Shown: piece by piece, positions 16,272-23,829 of the stretch
Layout: each line of letters starts with the position of its first letter
How positions within the stretch are numbered: position 1 is the first letter of the stretch
Assembly: GCA_947626735.1 (NCBI GenBank)
Contig: CANQTK010000015.1
Span: forward strand, 1 to 32,125
Direction of reading: 5' to 3'
From: an uncultured Clostridia bacterium
Lineage (GTDB): Bacteria; Bacillota; Clostridia; TANB77; CAG-508
Length of the DNA: 32,125 nt
Notes under the pieces: generated by a model
What the model saw: only the letters and a program-made list of their open reading frames with translations
Databases searched by the model: none
What the model was told of the DNA's origin: nothing
Position numbers and translations under genes: made by a program

Positions 16272-17066
16272 TTAGTGATTTGCTGTCCTTAAAGATTGCA
16301 TAATAATTTCTTTATTTGGCATGTCTGACTTTTCTAAATATTTGATTTCTTTTTCTATGTCATAAGGAAGGCGAACCAAAGTAAATGAAATGGAAGAAAG
16401 GTTTTTACTATCTAATTCTCCTTCTAAAATCATATAAGAAGACATGGTAGAATATTTAGAAGTGTCCTTTTTCTCTCCTTCGTTAATCATTTCTACAGGA
16501 ATACCAACGCTACCAACATTAAAAATAGTCTTATTTCCAAAACGATAAATATTAGGAGTATGCAAATGACCATAACCAACAATATCAGGAACAGGATCCT
16601 GTTCTGTTTTTCCTATAAATTCTGTATTTTGAAATAAATCATAGGGATTCGTAATAATTTTATTAAAATAAATGGTATCAGAATTTGGGTACATAGGATT
16701 AAAAACATGTTCTAAGCTCATAGGAGAGGCATGGAAAAGACGAATCAGATGGCCACTCATTGTAAATTCATAACAAACAGGTAAGTGATAAAGATAACTT
16801 GCCCTTTCTTCTCCAATTTTATCTCTGCTCCAAAAGCGTCCTTGCTCAATATTAGGTCGGCAAATAATTTCATCGCAATTGCCCAAAAGCATTACTTCAC
16901 ATTTGGCGCGTAATAAATCAATTACTTTGTCAGGATTTGCACACTTAATAACGCTATCGCCTAAACAATAGATTTTGGAGATACCTCTTTTTTCAATATC
17001 GGCCATAACAGTTTCAAGTGCAGTTATATTTCCATGTACATCCGATAAAATTGCAATTCTTTCCAT
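16272..17066 (-). CDS. Calcineurin-like metallophosphoesterase
   Basis: A 264-aa cytoplasmic phosphoesterase of the YfcE/PrpE-like group. Metal-binding motifs appear in order: DVHGN near the start (IAILSDVHGN), YCLGDSV, LLGNCDE, and GYGHLHTPNIYRFGNKTIFN with NVGSVGIP. AAGGAG lies about 9 bp upstream of the ATG. The substrate cannot be told from sequence; relatives act on phosphodiesters or Ap4A-type nucleotides. It is followed in the same direction by the pyrophosphorylase, so the pair probably forms an operon. Confidence 0.9.
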   Translation of the reverse strand: MERIAILSDVHGNITALETVMADIEKRGISKIYCLGDSVIKCANPDKVIDLLRAKCEVMLLGNCDEIICRPNIEQGRFWSRDKIGEERASYLYHLPVCYEFTMSGHLIRLFHASPMSLEHVFNPMYPNSDTIYFNKIITNPYDLFQNTEFIGKTEQDPVPDIVGYGHLHTPNIYRFGNKTIFNVGSVGIPVEMINEGEKKDTSKYSTMSSYMILEGELDSKNLSSISFTLVRLPYDIEKEIKYLEKSDMPNKEIIMQSLRTANH

Positions 17067-17094
17067 AACTTTAACTCCTTATTAATTCATCATC

Positions 17095-17123
17095 ATTATA
17101 ATATAAAACAAAACAATTTACAA
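17095..17123 (-). promoter_or_regulatory. Promoter of the phosphoesterase gene
   Basis: On the reverse strand TTGTAA (17123-17118), 17 bp, TATAAT (17100-17095). Confidence 0.65.
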
Positions 17124-17201
17124 TATACTCGTCATAAGAAAAAATAATTGGTATGAAATAAAGAAACAAAGAATAAAGTAGAAAAGGAGGAAAAGAAAAC
17201 A

Positions 17202-17789
17202 ATGTTAAAAATACTAGAATTACCATATCATTTCAATGCTTTAGAGCCATATTATTCAGAAGAAACTTTAAGACTACATTACAATATTTTGTATAAAGGC
17301 TATGTTGATAATACCAACAAAACACAAGAACAATTGCAAGAAGCAAGAGAAAAGAGAGATTTTTCCAATATAAAATGCTTAGAAAAAAATTTAAGTTTTT
17401 TTGGGTCAGGTGCTATCCTACATGAATTATTCTTTGAAAATATAGGACCAGAAAGAAACACTTCTCCAAGTTTATTGTTAACAGAACAAATGACAAAAGA
17501 TTTTGGAAGCTTTGAAAATTTTAAGGCACAGTTTGAAGCAGCTGCAACAAATGTAGAAGCTTCTGGCTGGTGCTTATTAGTATGGGTTTCACAATGGAAT
17601 AAACTAGAGATTTTACAATGTGAAAAACATCAAGATTTAACACTATGGGGATGTCTCCCTATCTTAGTGTTAGACATGTGGGAGCATTCTTATTATTTAC
17701 AATATAAAACAGAAAGGCCCAAATATATTCAAGCTTTTTGGAACATTGTGAACTGGAATGTAATAAATAGAAGGTGGAATTTAATATAA
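17202..17789 (+). CDS. sodA: Fe/Mn superoxide dismutase
   Basis: A 195-aa superoxide dismutase of the iron/manganese family. All four metal ligands are present: His26 (LRLHYNILYKGYV), His74 (GAILHELFFENIGP), Asp158 and His162 (DMWEHSYYLQY). The C-terminal RPKYIQAFWNIVNWNVI is typical. Near His26 most members have HHxxHHxxYV, but this one keeps only the ligand histidine, so catalytic tuning may differ. In an obligate anaerobe it would protect against transient oxygen; some clostridial members are also spore-coat associated. The AGGAGG-like binding site (AAAAGGAGG) is strong. Confidence 0.93.
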   Translation: MLKILELPYHFNALEPYYSEETLRLHYNILYKGYVDNTNKTQEQLQEAREKRDFSNIKCLEKNLSFFGSGAILHELFFENIGPERNTSPSLLLTEQMTKDFGSFENFKAQFEAAATNVEASGWCLLVWVSQWNKLEILQCEKHQDLTLWGCLPILVLDMWEHSYYLQYKTERPKYIQAFWNIVNWNVINRRWNLI

Positions 17790-17805
17790 AATTCATCGAT
17801 TTTAC

Positions 17806-17834
17806 TTGCAGGATAGAAAAACCTATGATATGAT
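17806..17834 (+). promoter_or_regulatory. Promoter of the coiled-coil gene
   Basis: TTGCAG (17806-17811), 17 bp, TATGAT (17829-17834). AAAGGAGG follows just before the ATG at 17885. Confidence 0.65.
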
Positions 17835-17884
17835 AAGAATGTAACCATTGTTGAAGTAAATAACTTTAAAGGAGGAACAATAAG

Positions 17885-18493
17885 ATGAATAGCACAATGA
17901 ACGAGTATAAACTGCAAAGTTATTTTAAAAGTTTATGCAATAGTTTTACGATTGCATATTCCCAAGTCAAGCGGCTAGAGAAAGAAGAAGATACGTTAGA
18001 AACTACGTATTCTACTTACGAAGAACTCAGAATAGTAGAAAACTTGCTTCAAATTCTTGAGCTATCAAAAGATTTCTCTAATGCAGAACAAATAAGGGAG
18101 CAGTATGTTCCTCAAATATCTTCTGAAGAAGAGCTTAAGAAGAAAAAGGAAAAGTTAGAAGAAACCAAAGCATGGTATCAGGAACAAGAAAAACAATTGA
18201 AATACGAGATGCGCTTTTGGTCAATGGAAATGGAAAGACTAAAAGATCGAATACGAGAAATCTTAATTAGAATGAAAGCACAACAGTTTTCCATTATCAT
18301 TACCAGCCAGAAAGAAATTATAACACTAATGGGGATTTATCAAAATTCTTTGTTGTCTGAATATCGTGTAATTAACACACAGGAAAAGTATTTATCAACT
18401 TTTCCAACCGGAGAAATGTGTGAGGCATTTTTCAGAGCGTATGAGTTAGAGGATGAAGAAGGCATGAAAGACGTAGTTCAAAAATATTTCTAA
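17885..18493 (+). CDS. Hypothetical coiled-coil protein
   Basis: A 202-aa soluble, highly charged protein. The segment from about 35 to 145 is Glu/Lys/Gln-rich and strongly coiled-coil-like (for example EEELKKKKEKLEETKAWYQE), with no signal peptide or membrane segment. No family is recognised. It carries an in-frame CGG in VKRLEKE that must be read as Arg, because skipping the C would give an immediate TAG. It has its own promoter and terminator. Confidence 0.75.
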   Translation: MNSTMNEYKLQSYFKSLCNSFTIAYSQVKRLEKEEDTLETTYSTYEELRIVENLLQILELSKDFSNAEQIREQYVPQISSEEELKKKKEKLEETKAWYQEQEKQLKYEMRFWSMEMERLKDRIREILIRMKAQQFSIIITSQKEIITLMGIYQNSLLSEYRVINTQEKYLSTFPTGEMCEAFFRAYELEDEEGMKDVVQKYF

Positions 18494-18501
18494 TTTTAGT
18501 G

Positions 18502-18546
18502 AAGCACACCAAGTTTACTTAAATAAGTAGACTTGGTGTGCTTTTT
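18502..18546. terminator. Bidirectional terminator between convergent genes
   Basis: AAGCACACCAAGTTTACTT (18502-18520) pairs with 18525-18543 with few mismatches, followed by T5. It serves the coiled-coil gene and probably also the convergent flippase gene. Confidence 0.85.
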
Positions 18547-18597
18547 AAGTAGGAGATGTGCTCCTTTTTATTTCATTTTCGAATGAACTCCTTCGCT

Positions 18598-20091
18598 TTA
18601 CCTTGATTTACTTTTCACAAACGTTCCAAATAAAACAAGCAAAACAAAATAAAGAAAAATAAAAATACCACCATAAACTAAAAACTCTGCAAAAGAATCT
18701 GTTGTAAAGAAAGAAGAAAAAATAATATTTAAAAAGAAAATACTAAAGAAAGGCTTAATTAGCCAATCCATAAAATTTATCTTAAAATGTGTATGTTTGA
18801 TAAGAAGGCATAAACTTAAAAGTCCATTAACGATTTCACTCACAAATAAAACAATCACATAGCCTTTTATTCCTTGCCATGGAAGCAAAAAATAAATGAG
18901 GCAAATACTAGAAACTAAATCAATAATATTAATTCCCATTACACTTACTTGTTTATCAAGACCTTTTAAAATATTATCGACAATATTGTCAAGATACATG
19001 AACACAATTAAAGGACTTAATAGTTTAATGTAAAAAGCAATCTTTATGTTAGGGTAAAGATAGCGATTTAATTCTTGTGCAAAGCACCAAAAAAATCCCA
19101 TAATTAAAAAAGAAAAGACAAAGCAATATTGAAATATTTTGTGAAAGGCAAAATGCATTTTCTGTTCTTCTCTTTTTGCATTTAAGTAAGAAAATTCTGG
19201 AATCAAAAGAGTACTAAAAGAAGAAATAAACGTACAAGGAAAAAGAATAAGTGGCATTACCATTCCATGAATTGTTCCATACGAAGAAAGAGCTTTCTCA
19301 CAAGAAAGCCCAGATTTTTCTAATTGCATAGGAATAAGAAGTTGCTTTAAAGTAGAAAGTCCTGAGCGGATATAAGAGGTAAAAGAAATAGGCAAAGCAA
19401 TTTTTAGTATTTGTTTGGTATAATTCGTATCCTTAAAACTAGGAGTGGTTAATTTTCGTTTATCCTTGAAAAATAAAAATAGTAAAAATAAAAAAGAAAG
19501 AAATTCAGAAATAAAACTTCCAAGTACTAAAGAAATGCAAGCATATTCTAAACCAGAAGGAAAAAAACAGTTTAGAAAAAAGGAAATAAACGTAATTTTA
19601 CAAAATTCTTCTAAAACTTGAGCATATACTGTCTTTTTCACTTTTCTTAGGGCAGAAAAATAACCATTCATACTAGAAGAAAGAGCAAGAAAAGGAAGAG
19701 AAAGCGCTAAAATACGCAAAGGTAGGGGAGATATTTTATGATGCAAGCAAACAGTGGTAAGAAAAGGGACAAAAGTAAAAAGTAAAAAACAGGCAAAAGA
19801 ACCCATCACAAAACTATAGGTTAAACATTTTTTCATGGCTTTTTTGATGCCAGCTTCCATGCCAAAAGCCTCTTGCTCAGAAACAATACGAGTCGTTGCT
19901 AAATGAATACCAGAATTCGCAAGAACAGTAGCAAATAAATAAACGGACATCATCAATTGATAAACGCCAATTGCTTCACTTCCTATTTTATTCGAAAGAT
20001 AAACATTAAAAAACATCCCAATACTGCGCATAATTAGCCCAGTTATGGTGAGTAAGATACCATTTAATAAAAACACTTGAATTCGTCTCAA
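18598..20091 (-). CDS. spoVB: SpoVB-like MOP-superfamily flippase
   Basis: An integral membrane protein of about 497 aa with 12-14 hydrophobic helices (polysaccharide-biosynthesis/MATE-like fold). SpoVB proteins are needed for the spore cortex, probably by moving lipid-linked peptidoglycan precursors; related MurJ-like and polysaccharide flippases share the fold. The opening RRIQVFLLNGILLTITGLIM, then RSIGMFFNVYLSNKIGSEAI is characteristic, as is GVYQLMMSVY. The TTG at 20091 is preferred over the upstream start at 20139 because AGGTGAT lies just before it, and the extra N-terminal residues do not resemble the family. It supports a spore-forming host. Confidence 0.85.
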   Translation of the reverse strand: MRRIQVFLLNGILLTITGLIMRSIGMFFNVYLSNKIGSEAIGVYQLMMSVYLFATVLANSGIHLATTRIVSEQEAFGMEAGIKKAMKKCLTYSFVMGSFACFLLFTFVPFLTTVCLHHKISPLPLRILALSLPFLALSSSMNGYFSALRKVKKTVYAQVLEEFCKITFISFFLNCFFPSGLEYACISLVLGSFISEFLSFLFLLFLFFKDKRKLTTPSFKDTNYTKQILKIALPISFTSYIRSGLSTLKQLLIPMQLEKSGLSCEKALSSYGTIHGMVMPLILFPCTFISSFSTLLIPEFSYLNAKREEQKMHFAFHKIFQYCFVFSFLIMGFFWCFAQELNRYLYPNIKIAFYIKLLSPLIVFMYLDNIVDNILKGLDKQVSVMGINIIDLVSSICLIYFLLPWQGIKGYVIVLFVSEIVNGLLSLCLLIKHTHFKINFMDWLIKPFFSIFFLNIIFSSFFTTDSFAEFLVYGGIFIFLYFVLLVLFGTFVKSKSR

Positions 20092-20157
20092 AATATCACC
20101 TATCTCAATATATGTGTAAAAAAATAAAAAATGTCCCAATAAAATAAGAAAAAAGTA

Positions 20158-20186
20158 TTTACATAAGAAAAGAATTATGGTAAAAT
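20158..20186 (+). promoter_or_regulatory. Promoter of the 20268 gene
   Basis: TTTACA (20158-20163), 17 bp, TAAAAT (20181-20186), with extended -10 TATGG just before it. The same TATGGTAAAATAA arrangement precedes hflK. Confidence 0.65.
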
Positions 20187-20205
20187 AATAAAATCAACTT
20201 TTTTA

Positions 20206-20229
20206 AAATTACAATGATTATTGTAATTT
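20206..20229 (+). promoter_or_regulatory. Leader hairpin
   Basis: AAATTACAAT (20206-20215), loop GATT, ATTGTAATTT (20220-20229): a perfect 10-bp stem in the untranslated leader. No T run follows, so it is a 5' stabiliser or operator rather than a terminator. Confidence 0.5.
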
Positions 20230-20267
20230 GGCAAACAATCTATCAACGGTAAAACAAGGAGGAGCGC

Positions 20268-20540
20268 ATGATGCAAAGAATTTCAATTGATGATCGGTTG
20301 GAATATGCAGCAAGTTATGGGGAAACAGAAATGAGCTTATTTATTTGGAAAACCACCATAAAGCGGCTAAAAAGAGACGGCTTAAAAGTAGTCGAAAAAT
20401 ACCCTACACAGCGTAAAGGGGAATTCTATTGTACCATTAGCTGGGCTCATGCTAGTCAGGTAGAAGAAGGAAAAATGCGGAATCAGGCAAATCACTTGTA
20501 TGAAATTGCGAAAAAAGCAAGAGAAGAAAAAGAAAAATAA
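20268..20540 (+). CDS. Small conserved-looking cytoplasmic protein
   Basis: A 90-aa protein with AGGAGG 6 bp before ATG-ATG. It is a mixed alpha/beta, basic protein (SLFIWKTTIKRLKRDGLKVV, then GEFYCTISWAH) ending in a charged helix. I do not recognise a family. It holds three in-frame CGG codons (DDRLE, IKRLKR, KMRNQ), all apparently read as Arg, which makes it an internal control for the frameshift sites elsewhere. It has its own promoter, leader hairpin and terminator. Confidence 0.75.
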   Translation: MMQRISIDDRLEYAASYGETEMSLFIWKTTIKRLKRDGLKVVEKYPTQRKGEFYCTISWAHASQVEEGKMRNQANHLYEIAKKAREEKEK

Positions 20541-20543
20541 AAG

Positions 20544-20580
20544 AAAAGAGACCTAAGAAAATTCTTAGGTCTCTTTTCAT
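20544..20580 (+). terminator. Terminator after the 20268 gene
   Basis: A perfect stem AAAAGAGACCTAAGAA (20544-20559) / TTCTTAGGTCTCTTTT (20562-20577). Confidence 0.85.
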
Positions 20581-20633
20581 GTAAAATCACATATCTTATT
20601 TTTCTTCATAGAATAGGGTAAAGGAGTGAGAAT

Positions 20634-21860
20634 ATGAAAAAAATAAGATGGTTTGTATGTCTTATCGTATTTATTTTCCCAATGTACATATTAGTAGGAC
20701 CAGTCTATGCTTTTGGCCCATCGAATCCTACTCTCTACCAAGGAATTGATGTCAGTGGTTGGCAGGAAAATATCAATTATACGCAAGTAGTAGAAAGTGG
20801 TATTCAAATTGTATATATGAAAGCAAGTGAAGGAAGCAATTTTGTCGACCCCTATTTTGAACAAAATTATGCCAACGCTAAAGCCAATGGCTTAAAAGTA
20901 GGATTTTATCATTACTTAACAGCAAGAAGTGAGCAACAAGCCGTAGCAGAGGCAAATTTCTTTGTTTCTACCATTGCAGGAAAAATACCAGACTGCAGAC
21001 TAGCCATGGACTTTGAAAGTTTTGGAAGCTTAAGCATAGAAGAAATCAATCAAATTGGACTTACCTTTGTAAGAACAGTAGAAAACTTAAGTGGAAAAGA
21101 AGTCGTTATATACAGTGACACTAGTAATGCATCTAGTGTGTTTAGAGGAGAGTTAACAAACTATCCTTTATGGGTAGCACAATATGAAGTACAAGAGCCT
21201 ACTCCAAACGGAAACTGGGATTCATGGGTAGGTTGGCAATATACCGATTTAGGAGAAATTGCAGGAATTAACGGTTATGTAGATAGAGATGAATTTACAG
21301 AAGATATCTTTTTAAACACGTCATCTGAAATTCCCCTTCCAGAAAACACAAATAAGCCAACGGCAGGAAAAACAATGGAAATTATCATTCAACGAGGAGA
21401 CACCCTAACAGAACTTGCCATCAAATATAATACAACAGTAGCAAGGTTAGTAGAACTGAATAACATAGCCAATCCAAACTTAATATATGCAGGAGCAACA
21501 CTTCTTGTACCAAGTGGAGAAACAGCTATGGATAGTGATGGAAACTCAACTTCTGGTCAAACCATTTACATTGTGCAAAGAGGGGACACTTTAGACCAAA
21601 TTGCAGCAGAATTTGGAACCACTGCCATTGCCATTGCAAAAGAAAACAATATCAGAAATATCAATCTTATATATGTAGGGCAAAGACTCATCATTCCAAC
21701 CAATCGTTATGATTTAAATCATCTCATTTATAAAATACAATATGGAGACACGCTATATTCAATTTCTAGAAGATATGGAGTTAGCATTGCAACCATTGTA
21801 AGACTAAATCGAATCAAAAATCCAAACCTAATTTATGCAGGGCAAACATTAAGAATATAA
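20634..21860 (+). CDS. Secreted GH25 lysozyme with three LysM repeats
   Basis: A 408-aa exported muramidase. The signal peptide is residues about 1-25 (KKIRWFVCLIVFIFPMYILV, cut near VYA-FG). A GH25 domain spans about 35-225, with catalytic acids in YQGIDVSGWQ and LAMDFESFG, plus FYHYLTARS and WVGWQYTDLG. Three LysM peptidoglycan-binding repeats follow, at about 245-290, 305-350 and 363-408, each with a (Q/Y)RGDTL- or YGDTL-type start and an NxxNPNLIYAGxxL-type end. It probably remodels the cell's own wall or spore cortex, since no holin or phage gene is nearby. A GGAGTGAG site precedes the ATG. Confidence 0.95.
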   Translation: MKKIRWFVCLIVFIFPMYILVGPVYAFGPSNPTLYQGIDVSGWQENINYTQVVESGIQIVYMKASEGSNFVDPYFEQNYANAKANGLKVGFYHYLTARSEQQAVAEANFFVSTIAGKIPDCRLAMDFESFGSLSIEEINQIGLTFVRTVENLSGKEVVIYSDTSNASSVFRGELTNYPLWVAQYEVQEPTPNGNWDSWVGWQYTDLGEIAGINGYVDRDEFTEDIFLNTSSEIPLPENTNKPTAGKTMEIIIQRGDTLTELAIKYNTTVARLVELNNIANPNLIYAGATLLVPSGETAMDSDGNSTSGQTIYIVQRGDTLDQIAAEFGTTAIAIAKENNIRNINLIYVGQRLIIPTNRYDLNHLIYKIQYGDTLYSISRRYGVSIATIVRLNRIKNPNLIYAGQTLRI

Positions 21861-21910
21861 AAAAGAAAGATTTGCACCAAACGACATATGTTTTCATAAA
21901 ATGTAATATA

Positions 21911-21952
21911 AAGATGTCCCTTTGGGGACGTTTTCTAAAGGGACATCTTTTC
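21911..21952 (+). terminator. Hairpin/terminator after the lysozyme gene
   Basis: AAGATGTCCCTTT (21911-21923) pairs with AAAGGGACATCTT (21937-21949), then TTTT. GGGACR words recur in 21924-22011, so this may also belong to a small repeat family. Confidence 0.7.
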
Positions 21953-22036
21953 AAAATGTCTCATAATATCTTATAAAGAGACGTCCAAAAAGGGAACAAA
22001 GGGACATTTCGAAAAAGAGACAAAGGTAGGTGCAAG

Positions 22037-22780
22037 ATGAAAGAAGTTTTAAAAGTAAAAAACATAAGCAAAAAATACCAAGCAGAAAATGGAGAAGTAG
22101 AAGCATTAAAAGATATTAGTTTTTCTATTGAAGAAGGGGAATTTGTCAGTTTAATTGGGCCAAGTGGCTGTGGAAAATCAACGGTACTTTCCATTATTGC
22201 AGGACTAGAAGAAAAAAGCTCTGGCACGATAGAAATTGACGGAGAAATCGGCTATATGCTACAAAAAGATAGTCTTTTAGAATGGCTTACAATTTATAAA
22301 AATGCACTTTTTGGCTTAGAAATACGAAACCAAAAAACAAAGGAAAATGTGGAATATGTGGATAACTTACTAAAAAAATATAATTTATATGAATTCAAAG
22401 ACAAATATCCAAACCAATTATCGGGAGGAATGAGGCAAAGAGCAGCGCTTATTCGTACCTTAGCCATAAAGCCCAAAATTCTACTATTAGACGAGGCCTT
22501 TTCTGCGCTAGATTATCAAACAAGAATCATGGTAACAAAAGATATTTATGATATTTTAAAAAATGAACACATTACAACTTTAATGGTAACACATGATATT
22601 TCAGAAGCCATTAGCATGTCAGATAGAGTCATTGTGTTAAGTAATAGACCAGCAGTAGTAAAAGAAATTCATAAAATCGAGTTTGAAATGGAAAAGAGAA
22701 CTCCTTTAAACTGCAGAGAAAGTCCAAAATTTAGTAAATATTTTGATACCATTTGGAAAGGACTAGATGTACATGGATAA
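22037..22780 (+). CDS. ABC transporter ATP-binding protein (SsuB/TauB type)
   Basis: A 247-aa ATPase of the nitrate/sulfonate/NMT1 import group. Walker A is GPSGCGKST, the Q-loop region is GYMLQKDSLLEW, the signature is LSGGMRQRAALIRTLA, Walker B is KILLLDEAFSALD, and the H-loop is MVTHDISEA. It overlaps the permease gene by 14 bp. With the permease and the binding protein at 26204 it would form an importer for a small heterocyclic or sulfonate-type substrate. A precursor of thiamine or another vitamin is possible, but the substrate cannot be read from sequence. Confidence 0.95.
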   Translation: MKEVLKVKNISKKYQAENGEVEALKDISFSIEEGEFVSLIGPSGCGKSTVLSIIAGLEEKSSGTIEIDGEIGYMLQKDSLLEWLTIYKNALFGLEIRNQKTKENVEYVDNLLKKYNLYEFKDKYPNQLSGGMRQRAALIRTLAIKPKILLLDEAFSALDYQTRIMVTKDIYDILKNEHITTLMVTHDISEAISMSDRVIVLSNRPAVVKEIHKIEFEMEKRTPLNCRESPKFSKYFDTIWKGLDVHG

Positions 22781-23574
22781 AGAAATAAAGATATCAGAAG
22801 ATAGAAAGAAATATTTACAAAAGAAGAAAAGAGAAAAAATACTCATCAAAGTTGTACAATTTAGTATTATTATTGGCATCATTGTATTGTGGGAAGTACT
22901 TGCAAACCAAGGAATTATAGATAGTTTCATTATGAGCCAGCCATCTCGTATGGTAAAAACATTTTTTAATTTGTCTAGCAATAATTTATTAGAACATTTA
23001 AAAGTAACTTGCTTAGAAACCTTAATTGGATTTTTACTTGGAACCTTTTTAGGGGCCATTATTGCTATTTTACTGTGGTGGTCAAGGTTTCTATCAAAAG
23101 TGGCAGAACCATTTTTAGTAGTGCTAAACAGCCTTCCAAAAGTAGCGCTTCGGACCGGTTATCATTATTTGGGTAGGAGCGGGCATGCCAGCCATTATTG
23201 TAATGGCATTAGCCATTTCTTTAATTGTTACAATATTAGAAATTTTAAATGGATTCTTAAATACCGATAAAGAACTAATAAAAATGGCGAAAACCTTTCA
23301 TGCCAATAAATTTCAAATATTAACCAGAATTATTATTCCTGCCAACACACATACCTTCTTTAACTCCTTAAAAGTCAACATTGGTTTATCTCTAGTAGGG
23401 GTTATTACAGGAGAATTCTTAGTTTCTAAAGCAGGACTTGGTTATCTAATCGTTTACGGTGGGCAGGTATTCCAACTAGATTTAGTAATGACAAGTGTTG
23501 TCATACTTGCTGTAGTTGCTTACATTATGTACCAAGCAGTAGTTTTGTTAGAAAAATTAATTGTAAAAAGGTAA
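22767..23574 (+). CDS. ABC transporter permease, one +1 frameshift
   Basis: BPD-type permease of the SsuC/ThiX group. The zero frame runs 128 codons and meets CGG at 23151. Skipping C23151 joins it to the downstream frame for a protein of about 268 aa, the usual length, with five or six membrane helices. The join falls in the EAA loop: EPFLVVLNSLPKVAL, then GPVIIIWVGAGMPA, where family members read 'LPRVALxPLFIVWFG'. No other defect is visible. It starts at ATG 22767 or 22773 inside the end of the ATPase gene, a sign of coupling. The frameshift would leave the importer without its membrane channel unless it is recoded. Confidence 0.88.
23151..23154 (+). other. Recoding site 5: C|GGA in the permease
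   Basis: Zero frame: GCG CTT CGG ACC. Expected: GCG CTT GGA CCG GTT. CTT-CGG-A has the same layout as the yeast Ty1 +1 site CUU-AGG-C, where a rare Arg codon stalls the ribosome and Gly follows in the new frame. Confidence 0.7.
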
Positions 23575-23580
23575 ATATGG

Positions 23581-23625
23581 TGAGCCTAAAATTTCTATTT
23601 TATAGAAAAACTTAGGCTCATTTTT
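23581..23625 (+). terminator. Terminator after the permease gene
   Basis: TGAGCCTAA (23581-23589) pairs with TTAGGCTCA (23612-23620), with an inner TTTCTA/TAGAAA helix, then T5. Confidence 0.85.
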
Positions 23626-23701
23626 CTATATATAGTTACTTACTTTGCGTATAATTAGTTATAAAGTGTAAAGATATATTAAATTAATAATCATAAAATC
23701 A

Positions 23702-23730
23702 TTGAAAAAATCTACATAATATGGTAAAAT
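23702..23730 (+). promoter_or_regulatory. Promoter of hflK-hflC
   Basis: TTGAAA (23702-23707), 17 bp, TAAAAT (23725-23730) with extended TATGG. The leader to 23829 carries two purine-rich GGAGG sites; the second (AGGAGG, 23816-23821) serves the hflK ATG. Confidence 0.65.
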
Positions 23731-23829
23731 AAAAAAGATAAAATTCGAAAGGAGGATTTCTATAGAAAGTATTAAATAGTACTTTTTAGCAAGTAACAAG
23801 AAAACAAGCAAAAAGAGGAGGAAAATGTT

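Noticed and set aside
20634-21860. GH25-LysM protein as a phage endolysin
   Set aside because: It has a classical signal peptide, stands alone between terminators, and has no holin or structural phage genes nearby.
10040-23154. Random assembly or sequencing errors as the cause of the frameshifts
   Set aside because: Not fully excluded. However, all five are the same base in the same codon position before Gly, and none is in a homopolymer, where indel errors usually fall.
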